Shown one piece after another: positions 36,166 through 48,855 of a stretch of DNA of 64,000 nt (positions within the stretch are counted from its first letter, which is position 1; the number at the start of each line of letters is the position of its first letter). Under the pieces are notes generated by a model. That model had not been told where the DNA came from. It saw nothing but the letters and a program-made list of their open reading frames with translations, and did no database searches. Made by a program: the position numbers and the translations under genes. This stretch comes from Morella rubra (Eukaryota; Streptophyta; Magnoliopsida; Fagales; Myricaceae). Where the stretch lies: contig CM025853.1 of the NCBI GenBank assembly GCA_003952965.2, positions 18,949,575 through 19,013,574 on the forward strand, given 5' to 3'.

Positions 36166-37453
36166 ATGTGGGAGATGGATACCCATAATAATCATAACAA
36201 TAACAATAGCAAGAGCAAGGGGAGCAGGCAAAGGAGGAGGAGCCGACTTGGGGTGCCATTGATACTGCTTATAAGTGGTTCCTTGGTGTACTACCACTGC
36301 GCCTTTAGGAAAGCCGGCCTTCTCTCCTTAGTCTCCGACGTTCTCATCGTCCTCCTCTGCTCCCTCGCCATTCTTGGCCTCCTCTTCAGCCAACTGAACA
36401 TCTCGTAAGTACTATTTGCATAGTCGCTTTCTCTCTCTCTCCGCTGATTTAAAGTAATTTTAGAAAGGTGATCGATTGAATCATTTCTTTGTTCTAGGTG
36501 AATGTTCTTGGATTATTAGGGGAAATTAGGGTTCCACTTTTGAGCTTCTTCTTCGGGTTTGGTTCTTGAATGTGTAATTAAATTAGGGTTTTCAATTTAT
36601 TGGATTTTCTTGACTTCTGTCGTTTCTTTTTTTCTTTCTAACTTACCAAATGAACAATTTTGCCTGCCCCATCAGCTGAATTGAACATCTCGTAATCCAA
36701 TTCCCTGTCTTTCTCTCTCGCCCTTCCTAATTTCAATATACACCGCTTGTGATTTCCATATCTTGACGGTAATTGCTTATTTTAATTTTAGGCTTTGCGT
36801 GGTTGCTTAGGAAATTCGGGCAATTTAATCCGGTAATCCTGTGGTTAGTTTTTTCAGTAAACAAATAAAAATGGGAGTATGCTTATGCGTGAAAAATCTT
36901 GAATGGAACCGCTGAAAAAAAAACAAATTGTCCCCTCCTAACTATGTGTTTCCATTAAACAATCTGATATTATTGCAAGCCATTGTTGCATAGGGTACCT
37001 GTGGATCCACTGGAGTGGCAGATTTCTCAGGACACTGCCAATAGCTTTTTTGCATGTTTAGCTAATACCATAGGGGCTGCTGAGTCTGTTTTGAGGGTTG
37101 CTGCAACGGGTCACGATAGGAGGCTATTTTTCAAGGTAAACTATGCAAGCTTAATTGTTCTCCCTTTTAAGCATGGAGCTTGTGCATAAGCCTTGTACTT
37201 TTTAAGTTTTCCAATTCTAAGAGAAATCATTGTGTTGGAGGGAGAAGGCATTCATGGTGAGTTTTTCAAATTTTTAATCAGCTTACTGCTAGTTTGTCAG
37301 TTTGTATGGGTTGTCCAATTCATACACATAGTGTAAGTCTGTATTTGATATTGCTGAAGATGTATGACGTAAATCTTTTTCAGGTGGTGGTTTGTCTTTA
37401 CATACTATCGGCTTTGGGACGATTAGTTTCAGGTGTTACTGTTGCCTATGCTG
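36166..37453 (+). CDS. Reticulon-like protein (RTNLB22/23-like), 3' part missing
   Basis: Three coding exons: 36166-36404, 36994-37135 and 37384-37453, GT-AG introns, phases 2 and 0, ending in phase 1 before a donor (CTG|GTATGT). The start is the ATG of MWEMDTHNNH. An Asn/Ser/Arg/Lys-rich head precedes the reticulon domain with two hydrophobic hairpin stretches: GVPLILLISGSLVYYHCAF through LIVLLCSLAILGLLF, and later FFKVVVCLYILSALGRLVSG. The linker has VPVDPLEWQISQD. Reticulons sit in the ER membrane and curve tubules. The last exon, expected to begin right after VTVAYAG, is not found intact. A possible damaged version follows TTTCTGCAG at about 38278, within sequence of doubtful quality. I annotate the gene as partial. 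No closer function can be claimed. Confidence 0.82.
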
Positions 37454-40400
37454 GTATGTTGTGGCTTACATCTGTTCATATTGTGACGTCAGTTAACTAG
37501 TTGTTTGGTACTAAGTAAAAAGCTTGGTGACTAGTGGAAGTATGTCAAAGTTATTTGCTGCTTGATCTGTTGCTTCTTTTTTTTCTTTTCCAATTCCGTG
37601 GTATGAAGGGGTATTGTATTATTTACAATCCAAACGTTTAGCAATTCTGTCCTCTTTTAGATGACCTTCTCGTATTATTTGGCATGGAATTGTATTATTC
37701 CCCATTATGTTAATTATTTCTACCCTTGATGTTAGTTACTTTCCCTGGTTAGTCATCCCCTGTTTGGCTTAGTCATGTTTTTGTGGTAGAAATTTATGTT
37801 AGCTTGGACATGTCTTTGGTGAAATATAAAACTGAAGTATCTCATCTAATTGACTATAACAAGTTTACTGATGACATTTGTTAGCTACCTTTTGGCAATT
37901 TATAAACAATGTGAAATATTTAGATAGTGAAAAGACTCAATGAATCTCTTCATAGCGACTTGATTAATAGGAGTATATCACAAATATTCTCTACCACAAA
38001 AAGGAAGATACTCTTTTACTAGTTTGACTATTCTAAGAGAAACAACGATTGATATGAAACATAGAATCCATCCACTTCTCTTTTGAGCTGTGAGGCTATA
38101 GAGCTTTAGATAGGAAAATCTCAGAATGAATAAGTCTACGGACACCGTATTATCGTGATATATTATACATATACCTTATCATTCTTATGTATCAATGTTC
38201 TTAAGATAGCCTCATATTTAAAATAACTTGCATAGTCCTTCACTTTATATGACATCTGTGATCAACAGTTTCTGCAGGTCTTCATATCATTGTGTAGATT
38301 TTCATGAGCAAGGCTCTATTAAGCATATAATTATTTATAACTCTCTCTTTACATGAGTGACGTCTAGATAGCAGATGATAGACAATAGACCAAGTAGTGT
38401 CCTTATATGGTTAATACCAAAATACCCACCTACTTATCATTATCTCTGTATATAACTGTTATAGATTAAAATAATATGCATGTGCAAATTGGTAGGTTTT
38501 TCGCGCAGCGCAAAGTTCTGGGAAGGCTCGCCTCGTTTAGGTGCTCGGTACCATCGCCATCTCGTGTAGAGATCTAGACATCAGTTGTACACTGTTGAAA
38601 AACTTGATGAGAGAGCCTGTCCCTAGCTAGCTTTAATGGGAACTTCTTGAAATCGACGTCTTCCATGCACTCAGTACGTGCGCAGGTTGTGACGTGTATC
38701 ACATGCCTCTACATATATTGAATACTTGCCTTCGTTCACTAAATCATTATCAAACCCACTCCACTTCACTATTTCTCCTTCTCTTTCAGATTCTTCATTG
38801 CTTACCTCACACTGACTTACTCTTCTTACATCCTCTGAACATTGAGAAATAGTTCGGAATGAGCGGGCATTTACTTCTCTCAAAATTTCTCCTTCTTACC
38901 TGTACATGTAATATACTGTGCCTTGTATTTCATACCCATTACTTGCTTGGTTCAAGAGACACTCTCCACCCCCATATATCTCTGTGCACCTTTGAGTGTA
39001 TGAGAGCTCTACTGAAGGGAGAAGATCAGCCATTTCCCAACATAAACAGACCCTAGATACCAAGTACACAGCTCCGCATGTTCAAGTGGTAAGTCCATGG
39101 CGAGATAAGCTATCAACCACGTTATATTTACTCGCAAGTTATCTTATGGGCAATTGTAATTCTTCTATTCACTCTACCTCGTTTTGAGAGAGGATAGGAG
39201 TGGATGAAACACACTCGAACAGCACCCATTATTTCTGGAGTGGTGGCAGAACCCAACATCTGAGAATCACTTGGATGAAAAACGACATGAACGAATAATT
39301 GAAGTTCAAAACTATTTCGTACAAGATACATGAGTTATGCTGACCCACCTATATTTTCAGCATCGTATTCTATTTTGTGCTTTACATGTCTCAATTTGAT
39401 GGCATCACACTCCGAATTGTCGAAAATACGTATGGAAGAAGAAATCCATAATGTAATTAAATGATAAGCCGAGATGTCTGTGCTTGTCACACCAATGGTT
39501 TCGGCTAATTAATGGAGCTGCTAGTCCTCGCCCCTAGTGCGCATCATGACTACAACATGCTTCTATATTAAGTGTGTAGTGCTTTTTTCGATCACTCTCA
39601 ACCCTTCTCATGTTCGACTAGGATTGTTTCTAACGAAGGAAAAAAATTATCTCCAAGCTAAATTCCACTCTAATGCATATCGCGATTTGTATGTGTGTTA
39701 TTTGCCGATGCGAGACCTAACGCATTGTTCAAATTAGCAGGGAAGCCCGAATTATATCGTTGAAATTAAACCCAACTAACGTTATTGTTATGTACAATCT
39801 CTCTATAGTACACGAGTAGTCGACTCCTTAGAAATCTGCTACATAATAACCAAACAAATCTCACAATATAAAAAGTCCCAACGTGGATACAAGGCAAATA
39901 CACCTACCCTTCCTTAATCACATATGTCCTGTAGCGATACACAGACAGAAGAGCACTTCGTAGGACAGCGATCCACCATACAACGAATACTCCAAGAGAC
40001 TGAGCTCCTTGACATACAGATTCTTTCCCTTTACTACATACGCGTGCAAGATAGCCGGTCATGAGTTCTCTTCTTTACCGAATACTTTGTTTGGCGTTGC
40101 ACGCGACACTTTTACAAATGAGGAGACAATTTCTCGCCTATCGGTACTACATCGGATAAACCCATCTACATCGTCCATCACTCTCGATCTCTCTCTAGTA
40201 TCGACAGGCTCTGACCCAATTTTCGAATGAGTTGTGTGTAATCAGAGGACGTTATCAAAATTTAGAGAAGGCCTATTATATGTGTAAGCCTAATCCAATA
40301 TAGCGTCATTTCATTGCCTTTTCTCTGGCCTCCTTCTTGTGATTGTGTGTGTAAGATTTCGTCACGGGTCGTCTTATTTCTGCCTCTAGAAAGAGAGACA

Positions 40401-43400
40401 CATATTAAAACCGCAAGCTACCACTGTGAGAACAGATACGGATCTACAGGGATTCTCACAGCTCTAAGATATTGTGCGTATAACTCTTCATGGCGCAACA
40501 CCACTCGTGTACAGTACCCTCTAACAAAAATCACATCATATGCTTAAATCCGAGTGTTCATTTTTAATGCATGATATTATTAGGTGTCATCTATTAAATA
40601 TCAAGTGTTAAAAAATAATATAACCAGAGAAAAAATTAAAGTGCATTATTCAGTTTAATTATAAAACCTAAAAGAAACAAACTGAAAAAAAATGTATCAA
40701 CTCCACCAACTCCATGGCAACAATAGAAAAGCTACAATAATTCCTAGGATACGTATAGCAATCACCGAAACACGATATAGCTCAGTTATATTTGGGTCAA
40801 AAAAACACTGGTCTCTTTCATTAATAGCGAAAAAACGTATAGTAGGCTCATCTTCTTATCTGCGACTCCCAAATCACAAAAAAACACCTAAAAATCCTTC
40901 CGGCGTTCTTCGTGCTTTAGCAAAAGCTAAATGATGTGACTCTGGGATCCGTACCTTTGACATCCTCTATCAATTGATCTACTCTCAATCTTTGCACAAT
41001 GGCTCAGACAATGAATTGCACGTCACACAATTGGGATAACAATTAGGTTTGATGCCCAACAAAGTTGGCAAGCTCTCGTATACCAATAACACATCGTACA
41101 CCACAGTAAAAGCGTTTCACTGCTCGCCCTGCCTTTACCTGACGTGAACAAAAGGGAAAAGTAGATGAAAGCGTTCTATTTCACTCTTCAATCTAATACG
41201 TCTACACAACCTATCTTAAGCTCGGTACGGTTATGTTACGATGTGCGCTGCCTAGTCGTGTTAAGACATCTGGCACGTCCATCCCTTTTTTATGGGATAC
41301 TCGAAGTAACAACGACACCCCTACGTTAAGAGCCGAGAGGGGGAGTCGTGTGAGAATAAGAACTACCCTAACTACTGTATTCTCAACATCATGGTGGTGT
41401 AACTCTCTCCCAATACTGACTAAACCTTTTTCTCCGATACATAACTCAAATTATACTGTGTCACTTTCGCGAGCTATATTCGATAAATAGCTCCAAAAAT
41501 CGCACCTCAAGAATACCACGGAGTCAGAATGGTGAGAGAATCGACACTTTAACAACATTATAACAATTATTGCACTCCTCATCCCTTCATAGATACAAGT
41601 TCCCAAAATCAACCACCTTATACTCTCTCCGGTGCGCCAGATACGATTGCATATGCATAGATGACCCCTCATAGCTAACAACCAATGTAGGCTTTTCATG
41701 GAGCGGGCCATCAAACTAATAAACGCACCTCTAGAGCTTCCTCAACTAGATTAGCCCTCTTCCGGCCTGACCTTTCCAACGCAAGCTAACATAATTACTA
41801 GACTCGAGCCTTTAATAACCCTGCAATTGTACGACGTAAGATTTCAATTTTCAATTAGTCGTAGTGACGAGTCAGTTCTTTTCAATATAAATTGTACGAG
41901 TAATGAACTAACCTTTTGCTTTTCCCAATTATGTTATATCCCATTGACGATATTTCTCTTGATCGAGGCGCGGCGAAGCATTGGGTTAACGTGCAAAGAG
42001 ATGGGTCCTCTTTCAAGAGTAGGTGACAGCTCTAGAAGGTATATCGTAGACCTGTACTATTCAAGTGCATGTAAACGGGCTACGTGTGGCAATAGCCCGT
42101 ACAACTTAGCCATCTGCCAAAGTGTGCTCTTGACAGTGCCAAGGTAGTAGGCATGCCCGCTGTCACATAAAGAGTGAGGAGGCAGTGAATATCAACCCTC
42201 AGGAAATTTGTGCTACTTGGGGAGATGAGAGAAGGAGAAGTATGAGATTATGAATGAGTGTTAGACTTTCGTCCCTCGAAGACCCATAATGCAGGACTGG
42301 TGTTATATGAGATCTAGCTTGCGAAAGGATATTCACGCTCTCTAGGTGTCAGACAATGATTAGAAGTTTTATGCCTCACATAGGCAACGTGATTTCAAAC
42401 TCAGAAGTGCTCAAATATCGTTGGAAGGTGGGAGAGCGTCAATTGCCCTCTCTCCGAGTTCGAAATTATCGCTTGCGTCAAAAGGAAAGAATGGAGGGAG
42501 ACTATGCTGATATATATATATACATGAGATGAGTCTGAGAGAGAGATGGAGACGCAAGCGAAATGTGTGTTCACGAAGGAAGAGGACCATAGAGTTGAGG
42601 AATTCTTAGTAATGTCTCCTACAATACATTGTGGCTTCACTCGTAGTGCAAAAGCTCCCAGCAGGAGTCATGCTGACTGCGTGAGGGAACGAGATTGTAT
42701 AAGAAAAGCATACTTCGTATGAGAGTGTTGTATGCGAGGCCTTGGAAAGGCGCTCTCCGGAGTAGATTTGCGTTCAACTCTTCTCTGGTATACGGGATAA
42801 GGAGGAAATGGATATATATCAGACGGTCAGCTGTGTACTTCGAGAGAAGGGAAAGGGCATATAGCTGCGAGATACATAGGAGTGTAGGGTAGAGGGGAGG
42901 GAGGGGGGGAGTACAGCAGTAGGGAGAGGGGAGGCGCCAGGAGCCCGACGGCCTCGCGCGTGTAAGTTAGAGTTGCTCTCATAAGCTTGCTCATATTTGT
43001 GTTATTAATAATAATTTGTTTTAGGTCTACTGATATCTAGTACAGAGTTTTTTCAAAATTTCTCTTCACCATGTAATATAAGATACATATATAATTTATT
43101 TCTGAGTAAGTGAAGTTGATGTAAGTTTAATCAGTGCTTGAAGCTCAAAGATTAAAAATATAATAAGTGTAGATATGCAATGTGTGGTAAGAAACATTTC
43201 TCCAGTATTTGAACGTTACTTTTTAGAGTCTGACTGTTTAAGTAACGCTCTGAGAGATATTTCTAATAACATTACCCACATATGTAACCAATCGTACATT
43301 CATATCTACTATAATTTTAATGACTAAGATTACAGAGAAGACATATTTAATAATATATCTTAACTCTTAGGTGGACGTGATCAGCAAAGACTCTCCTGTA

Positions 43401-46400
43401 AGTTAATAATCAAACTATAAACATGTAATATGAAACTTACAATAATATGATCAAAGTCAAATGCTAAATGTAGTGTCTCTTATTTTATTTCTAATAAAGT
43501 AATTGTTGTGCTAATTAATCTCCAGTACTTCTAATATATATGTATCTACCTAATTGCGACTTATACTAAATTACCTTTATAAAAGTCTTCTATCCCTATA
43601 TATAGCAGGAGATAAGATTAACATGTTTTGTCTGCAACAAAATCTCCTCATATCAGCTGCCATCTACACATGCTCTATCATATTCACAAATTCTAGAGAG
43701 TGAGGGTCCCATTAGAAATTTAGAATGATGTAAATTGAAAAAAGTTACATATGACACATGACCTTTCATTATTTATCCGACTCAAAGTCTATTTAAGCCA
43801 CCTCTCGTGCGATCTTATACATCTCCATACTTATGTTTATCCGTTATAGTCTTTCATGTGTCTCGTTTAACTTAAAAGTGTATACAATTACTCTTTTTTC
43901 TCAACATTATTTCAAATGAATGCTATAACCACACTAAATACCTTAAAATTTGCATTACTGGTATATAGTTAGATCTATAGCGTGAAATACCAAATTTGAA
44001 TATTTGATTTAACTGCAATTATAAACATTAAGATTATCCAATCTAGACCACCACTTAATTTCTAATGCACAAAAAAATCTTCGCTGATTCTGTTCTCTCA
44101 TCCACTTCACCTCGACAAAACTACCTAAGTACAATTATGAGGCATGTCGTGTGGGCATCCTACAACACCACACACCCATGCACTTCATTGAGTGTTTCCT
44201 ATTGTATTCTCTATCCTTACTATTTGGGTCCAAGACAGCAAAACGCCATAGCTGGACCTTGGGGTCTATACACTGTCATAGTCCCCTATAGCAGGTACGA
44301 GCTTCTGGGGGCAAATAATAATAACCGCTGTCTCCTAGACTACTAGTCACTCTATTTTATTAATTTTTAACAGTGCACATGTTTGCCGACGCCAATCTTA
44401 CCCGTATGAGTTACACGTTGAGATTACCCAAGAAGAAACCTTGAGACATTCCTCTTAACATCTAGCTCTCGAGGATGGGTGAGATAGCCCATTAATTTAG
44501 GTTTTGGTCATAGAGAATTTTTTGAAACTGGGCGAAAAAAAAAAAACATATAGCTCAGTCTTGAACGACAGTCCGAAAGACCAGTACTTTATCAAGTTCG
44601 TTATTCAGTGTCTCAGTATCATCTCCAGTTGGTTGTGTATACCATAAATGTAGTTCTCTTCAATGTCTAGCCATCACCAACAACCCCACAAAAGGGAAAA
44701 ACGAGAAAAAAGCAAAATAAAGAACCACAACCAGCTTCCATATGCATTAATCAAAACCATCTAAAGCCAATATTGCCCCTAGGGTGGCTTATTCTCTTTT
44801 GAGGCGTGGTCTTTTGAGTAAGAGCTTTGCGGCGTGAACCGGCTCTGCATGCAATAGACACTGTAGCCTGCGGTGCTCTACACCACTATTTTGGCAAATT
44901 TGTGTCTCGCTGCCTTTTGCAAAATCCAAAATAACACTGAGCAGGTGTGATAAGGAAAGGAGTCTCCATAACCGGTGGTTCTCTCAATGATCACCCGATA
45001 GCCTTAGTATAAATAGTTATCACCGACATAAAAGGTTATGAATCACTCTTATAGCCGGCGTAATAAAGAATTGCTATTTGGCTTCTGTTTTGTCAAGAAA
45101 AACATCTAAGAGACTGTAAAGAGATAATAGGAAACTCATTCAAAGCAACCTGACTATTAGCGACGTGGGTGCTCGGTGAGGAGAGACCAGACACGTCTTT
45201 AGAGGGCTCTTTTGCGCTCCCTAGCCCCCTCTATTAGCCGCTATTTTGTGGAGACCAAAACATCAGACCAATAGCTCCTTCCCTTAGTCCCCCAAGAACT
45301 TGAACGTGGCAAATGAAGTGGAGTGTTCTCAGAGTAGTAAAGCACCCAGACGGTCTCGCAATACGAACCGCAGCTATAATAGACCGCTTAATTCTCTAGT
45401 CAACTCCGTTTTTTGGCAAAACGCCGCTAAAAACACCCTTTAGTGGCACACGGATGTATTACGTAGGCTGACACCCAACTAAAAGGGGAGAACCTCACTA
45501 CCCATAGTTTTAGCAACCTCTCTCATTTTTTTTTCTTAAGTGGTATTTAGTATGCGTATGTCAAAATGATGCAATGATTTTAATTTGTTACTGTATTCCG
45601 TGATTCGATTGATTGTGTAATCTATGATACCAAAAATGACTGTCATAAGAGGTGTGGATACCTTAGAACTAACTACATTTACTATCTAATTTGGTAAAGG
45701 GCAAGAACCAGCTCTAGATTTGAAAGAGAGCTAAATGTTTTAGCTATTTTTTAAATGAACTCGGAATATTGAGCCCTCGAGGGCATTCGAGAGCGATGAG
45801 ATAAGTAGTGAGTTTATAGTGCTCTGAAAATATATTAGTTATTTACCATATTTATTTGGCTTTATGTTGAAGATAAAAATATTTCAATGTATAATTCAAA
45901 ACCTTGTTCTTTAAGTTTTTACATCTAATGAATTATGGTTATTAAAATCTATTTGTATTATTGATTAAAAAAGTATGTATAGGAAAATATAAGAAAAAAA
46001 AAAATTATAGCTTGCGGCTGTTTTGAGAAAATGCGTGGTGGATAGCATCCAATACTCCATAGTAAAATTAAAAGTAAAAAAAAGAGGCGTGACCTCCTGC
46101 AATTGTGTATTTATTTTTAGGCTCTTTCGTTTTCCTCTCTTGTATTTTAATAATATCTTAATAGCTAACATGAATGACCACCAAATAGTTTGACAAAAAT
46201 GATATTCTTGTCACATCGCAGGTGAAGTGCTCATAAAAGAAAACACATTGCGAGCCAAAATAGCTGTGTTCGCGTCCAGAGCTACTGGCCTTTCTTTTCG
46301 TTTTTTTCTTTTAGACTCACTTTTCCAAAAATCGTCCTATATTTTCCCGGCCCATCTCTCACATCCAACCAAAGAGGATCTAATATCTGGATACTCAGAC

Positions 46401-46900
46401 TGCTAGTATAGAATGTAACGCCAAATAAGTTTGCGCAAATAATTATATAGAGGATCTCATTGCTCGTGTCACCTCAGCAGAGAATTCCTCGTGCCTTAAA
46501 GCACTATCTTCTTTCCTCGCAATTTACTCATAGTACTGATTTCCCTCTTAGAACGCAGGAACAACACACAGTAAAAGAAACTAAAAAGATCTCAACCGAT
46601 GTGAGACTACAAACGATGCTCCACCTTCTGATTCTACACACATAGTCGTGGAAAACTTAGCGGAGCGTATCTGTCTCTCTCCAGCTTGACCCCTTTGACA
46701 AGCTCTGTTCCTCCTCAGCTTTTGCAAGCTCTCATTATGGAGAGCTCTCTTTCTCTCTTATACTCGTGATGTGAAGAACACGTGATACACAAAAATCAAC
46801 CAGCAGTGGTGAAGCTTCTTCTCGCTCTTCTCAAGGCTGACTTTTGTAGCGAATTTTATAAACTGCGCAATTTTTTCTCTTCCTACTTTGACTTTTAGAG
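37454..46900. other. Anomalous block: no recognisable gene
   Basis: The first 400-500 bp read like normal intron sequence of the reticulon gene. From about 37.9 kb the texture changes. There are frequent CTCT/GAGA words, no recognisable domain in any frame, and fragments that look like heavily corrupted copies of known repeats. Open frames at 39-42.2 kb are more common on the plus strand but translate to nothing I recognise. Candidate explanations are uncorrected long-read sequence used as gap fill, or a very old nested repeat block. I saw no tRNA, rRNA or microRNA-like precursor that I could support. Confidence 0.5.
44990..45545. mobile_element. Corrupted CACTA subterminal repeats and end
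   Basis: Words of the CACTA subterminal type recur in damaged form: CACCGACATAAAAGG, ATAGCCGGCGTAATAAAG, TATTAGCCGCTATTTTG, AACGCCGCTAAAAACACC and CCTTTAGTGGC. The block ends CCTCACTACCCATAG, a T-run and CTTAAGTGG near 45541, resembling TTTTTTTGTAGTGG at the clean CACTA end (2642). No left terminus is identified and no transposase is visible. Confidence 0.45.
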
Positions 46901-47823
46901 CTATTATCTATATACAACTAAATATAGATCATAGTATATCATACTCTCTAAGAAAGAAGGAACAATTAATCCTAACTGCCGCACTATTCTCTCATCTCTA
47001 TCAGTATTTTTTAATTGAATGAACAAAATTACGACAATTATGACATCTTTGCTAGGATCTGTTGGTGGGAATTCTCACTCATTGATCTATCTTATTATTT
47101 GTGAGCATATTGTTGGCGACAGATCATGATAATAAATAAAACTGCTAGTTAGTGATAGCAATGATATTTAGACTGCAAATCAAAATAGGATAAGTGTGGA
47201 TATGGATAAAAACTAAAAGCCGTAAATGAAAGAATAATGCAATGTTAGAACAAAACCATAAGTATTTTATATATACATAAATCATAATATTAAATCAAAT
47301 GCAAAAAGATTATTTACAAAGGATCATTTACAATTTTCTTCCCCTTTTTACTTAAACAGAACCAATCAAAAGCAGACAAAATGTAAAAAAATAAAATAAA
47401 AGTCAATAACAAAACAAAAATATAAAACAAGCTCTAAGAGGATGGAGGAAAGTGGCAGAAAAAAGCTCTTCGGTGTACCCCATCACGTTGCCTAGAATTT
47501 GACCTTACCTAATCTATCTATAGTGATAATTTTCGTAGAATACTTCGAGGAATCCTAAACTTCCTCAACTTAGTTTAATTCAAGAAAAATATAGCTCCTT
47601 AACCAACACAAGGTGGAATATACTGCTTATAAAATGATTTTCATTCATGACTTCAAACTATTAAATAGCCGAATAACTCTTACAAAATTAGGCAATATTT
47701 CACACTTAAGAAAAAAGAAAAATACACGTGCATAATTTAGGACAGAATTATTAAAATGGAAAAATAGCAAATCAGCAAAATTAAATTAGCAGTAGCTGGC
47801 CCAATTATCCTAGGATCATTCTC
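46901..47823. other. AT-rich region, no gene recognised
   Basis: Cleaner-looking AT-rich sequence, with many short A/T tracts and no domain in any frame. It precedes (on the minus strand, follows) the coiled-coil segments. Confidence 0.4.
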
Positions 47824-48153
47824 CTAGTCTTCAAGTGTGGCCACGGCCTTCATTTGGTTCCTAACATCCGCCATGGACTGACGATGTTCCTCACGGATCG
47901 CTTCAATTGAGCGTCGATGCTCCTCGCGAAGATCGGTGATGTATTGATGTAGCTTCACCATAGATGAATAACTGAAGCTTTGATGCTCGTGAAATTCGGT
48001 GATGGATTGATGTAGCTCAGCCATAGATAAACTATGCTTGGCACGAAGATCAGCTGCAATCTGAGCTTGCCAATCTGGTGGTGGTTCCGAATGTACATGG
48101 ACCTGGTCTTCCAAGAAATTCAATTTGAGTTTGAAATTCACAATGACTTCATT
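47824..48153 (-). pseudogene. Coiled-coil coding segment, copy A (gene fragment)
   Basis: A minus-strand frame ends with TAG at 47824 and includes EPPPDWQAQIAADLRAKHSL, then repeated HQSITEFHEH / HQYITDLREEHRRS / IREEHRQSMADVRNQ units with heptad-like charged and hydrophobic spacing. It is a predicted coiled coil with about 20-residue internal repeats. The upstream portion (48103-48219) has weaker coding character and could be intron or linker. A related copy lies 594 bp to the right, so this may be the last exon of a gene with duplicated exons, or a decayed tandem pair. I do not recognise the family; similar segments can occur in transposon-associated plant proteins. Confidence 0.45.
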
Positions 48154-48475
48154 GAGAAAATTGCAACAGAATAAATAATACAATAAACGTTCACATACTA
48201 AACTACGAAACGAATTCAAAGCAACATATAGGAGATTTTCAGAAAAAGTACTTCATTTAAAAGAGATATGTCTTACACTATTTCATATTGACGTTATTAA
48301 TCGATATTTATTTATTTAATGTCTTACATATTTATTTAATGTATATTTAATGCTTATCGTGTATATGTCTCCTCAAATTATGGGCAAGAAAGTATAGGTG
48401 TATGTCTCTTCATAATAAATTGTGGGCAAAGAATTATAGAGAATGAAATCACGCACCTTAACTTCAAAATGGCCT

Positions 48476-48747
48476 TTAGGGTTTTGCAAGCTTGGGAAAG
48501 CCTCTTTCAAGGATGCAAAGGATTGGCGATATTCCTCACGGATCTCTTCAACTGAGAGTTGATGCTCCTTGCGAAGATCGGTGATGGATTGATATAGCTT
48601 CTCTACGGATGATTTATGCTCCCTACGAAGATCTTCAATCTGAGCTTGCCAATCGGGTGGAGGTGCCGATGAAGGTGAAGGTGCCGAATGATTATGGTCC
48701 AGCTTCCAAGAAATCCAATTTGAGTTTGAAATTCACAATGACTTCAA
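48476..48747 (-). pseudogene. Coiled-coil coding segment, copy B
   Basis: On the minus strand an open stretch reads through SAPPPDWQAQIEDLRREHKS, then YQSITDLRKEHQLSVEEIRE and EYRQSFASLKEAF. It lines up with copy A at 47824-48153, including the flanking non-coding word TCAATTTGAGTTTGAAATTC (48119 and about 48713). It has extra Glu/Gly/Ala-rich codons before PPPDW. No start codon is apparent in this segment, so it is a fragment or an internal exon. An intron donor could follow the codons for NPKGHFEVK near 48460. Confidence 0.45.
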
Positions 48748-48770
48748 AAAACTAACATAAACTGTCCCCC

Positions 48771-48855
48771 TACTAACAAATACTAGTAACTGCTGGAATA
48801 TATTAAGCCATGTTGTCCCCCCTATAACTGCAACAGCGCTGGCTTAGTCCGTGTA
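48771..48855. repeat. Dispersed repeat, copy 1
   Basis: Contains CAAATACTAGTAACTGCTGG, then ATTAAGCCATG, CAACAGCGCTGG and TAGTCCGT. It aligns with 56465-56550 (CAAATACTAATAACTGCTGG, CTAAGCCACA, GCAACAGCG, CAGTCCGTCG) at roughly three-quarters identity by eye. The family is unknown. Confidence 0.6.

Noticed and set aside
39000..42150. Several plus-strand open frames in the anomalous block
   Set aside because: None has a recognisable domain and the sequence itself is doubtful; a run of open frames can arise from biased error.
45412..45545. A second complete CACTA element
   Set aside because: Only a damaged right end is visible; no left terminus or target duplication could be found.
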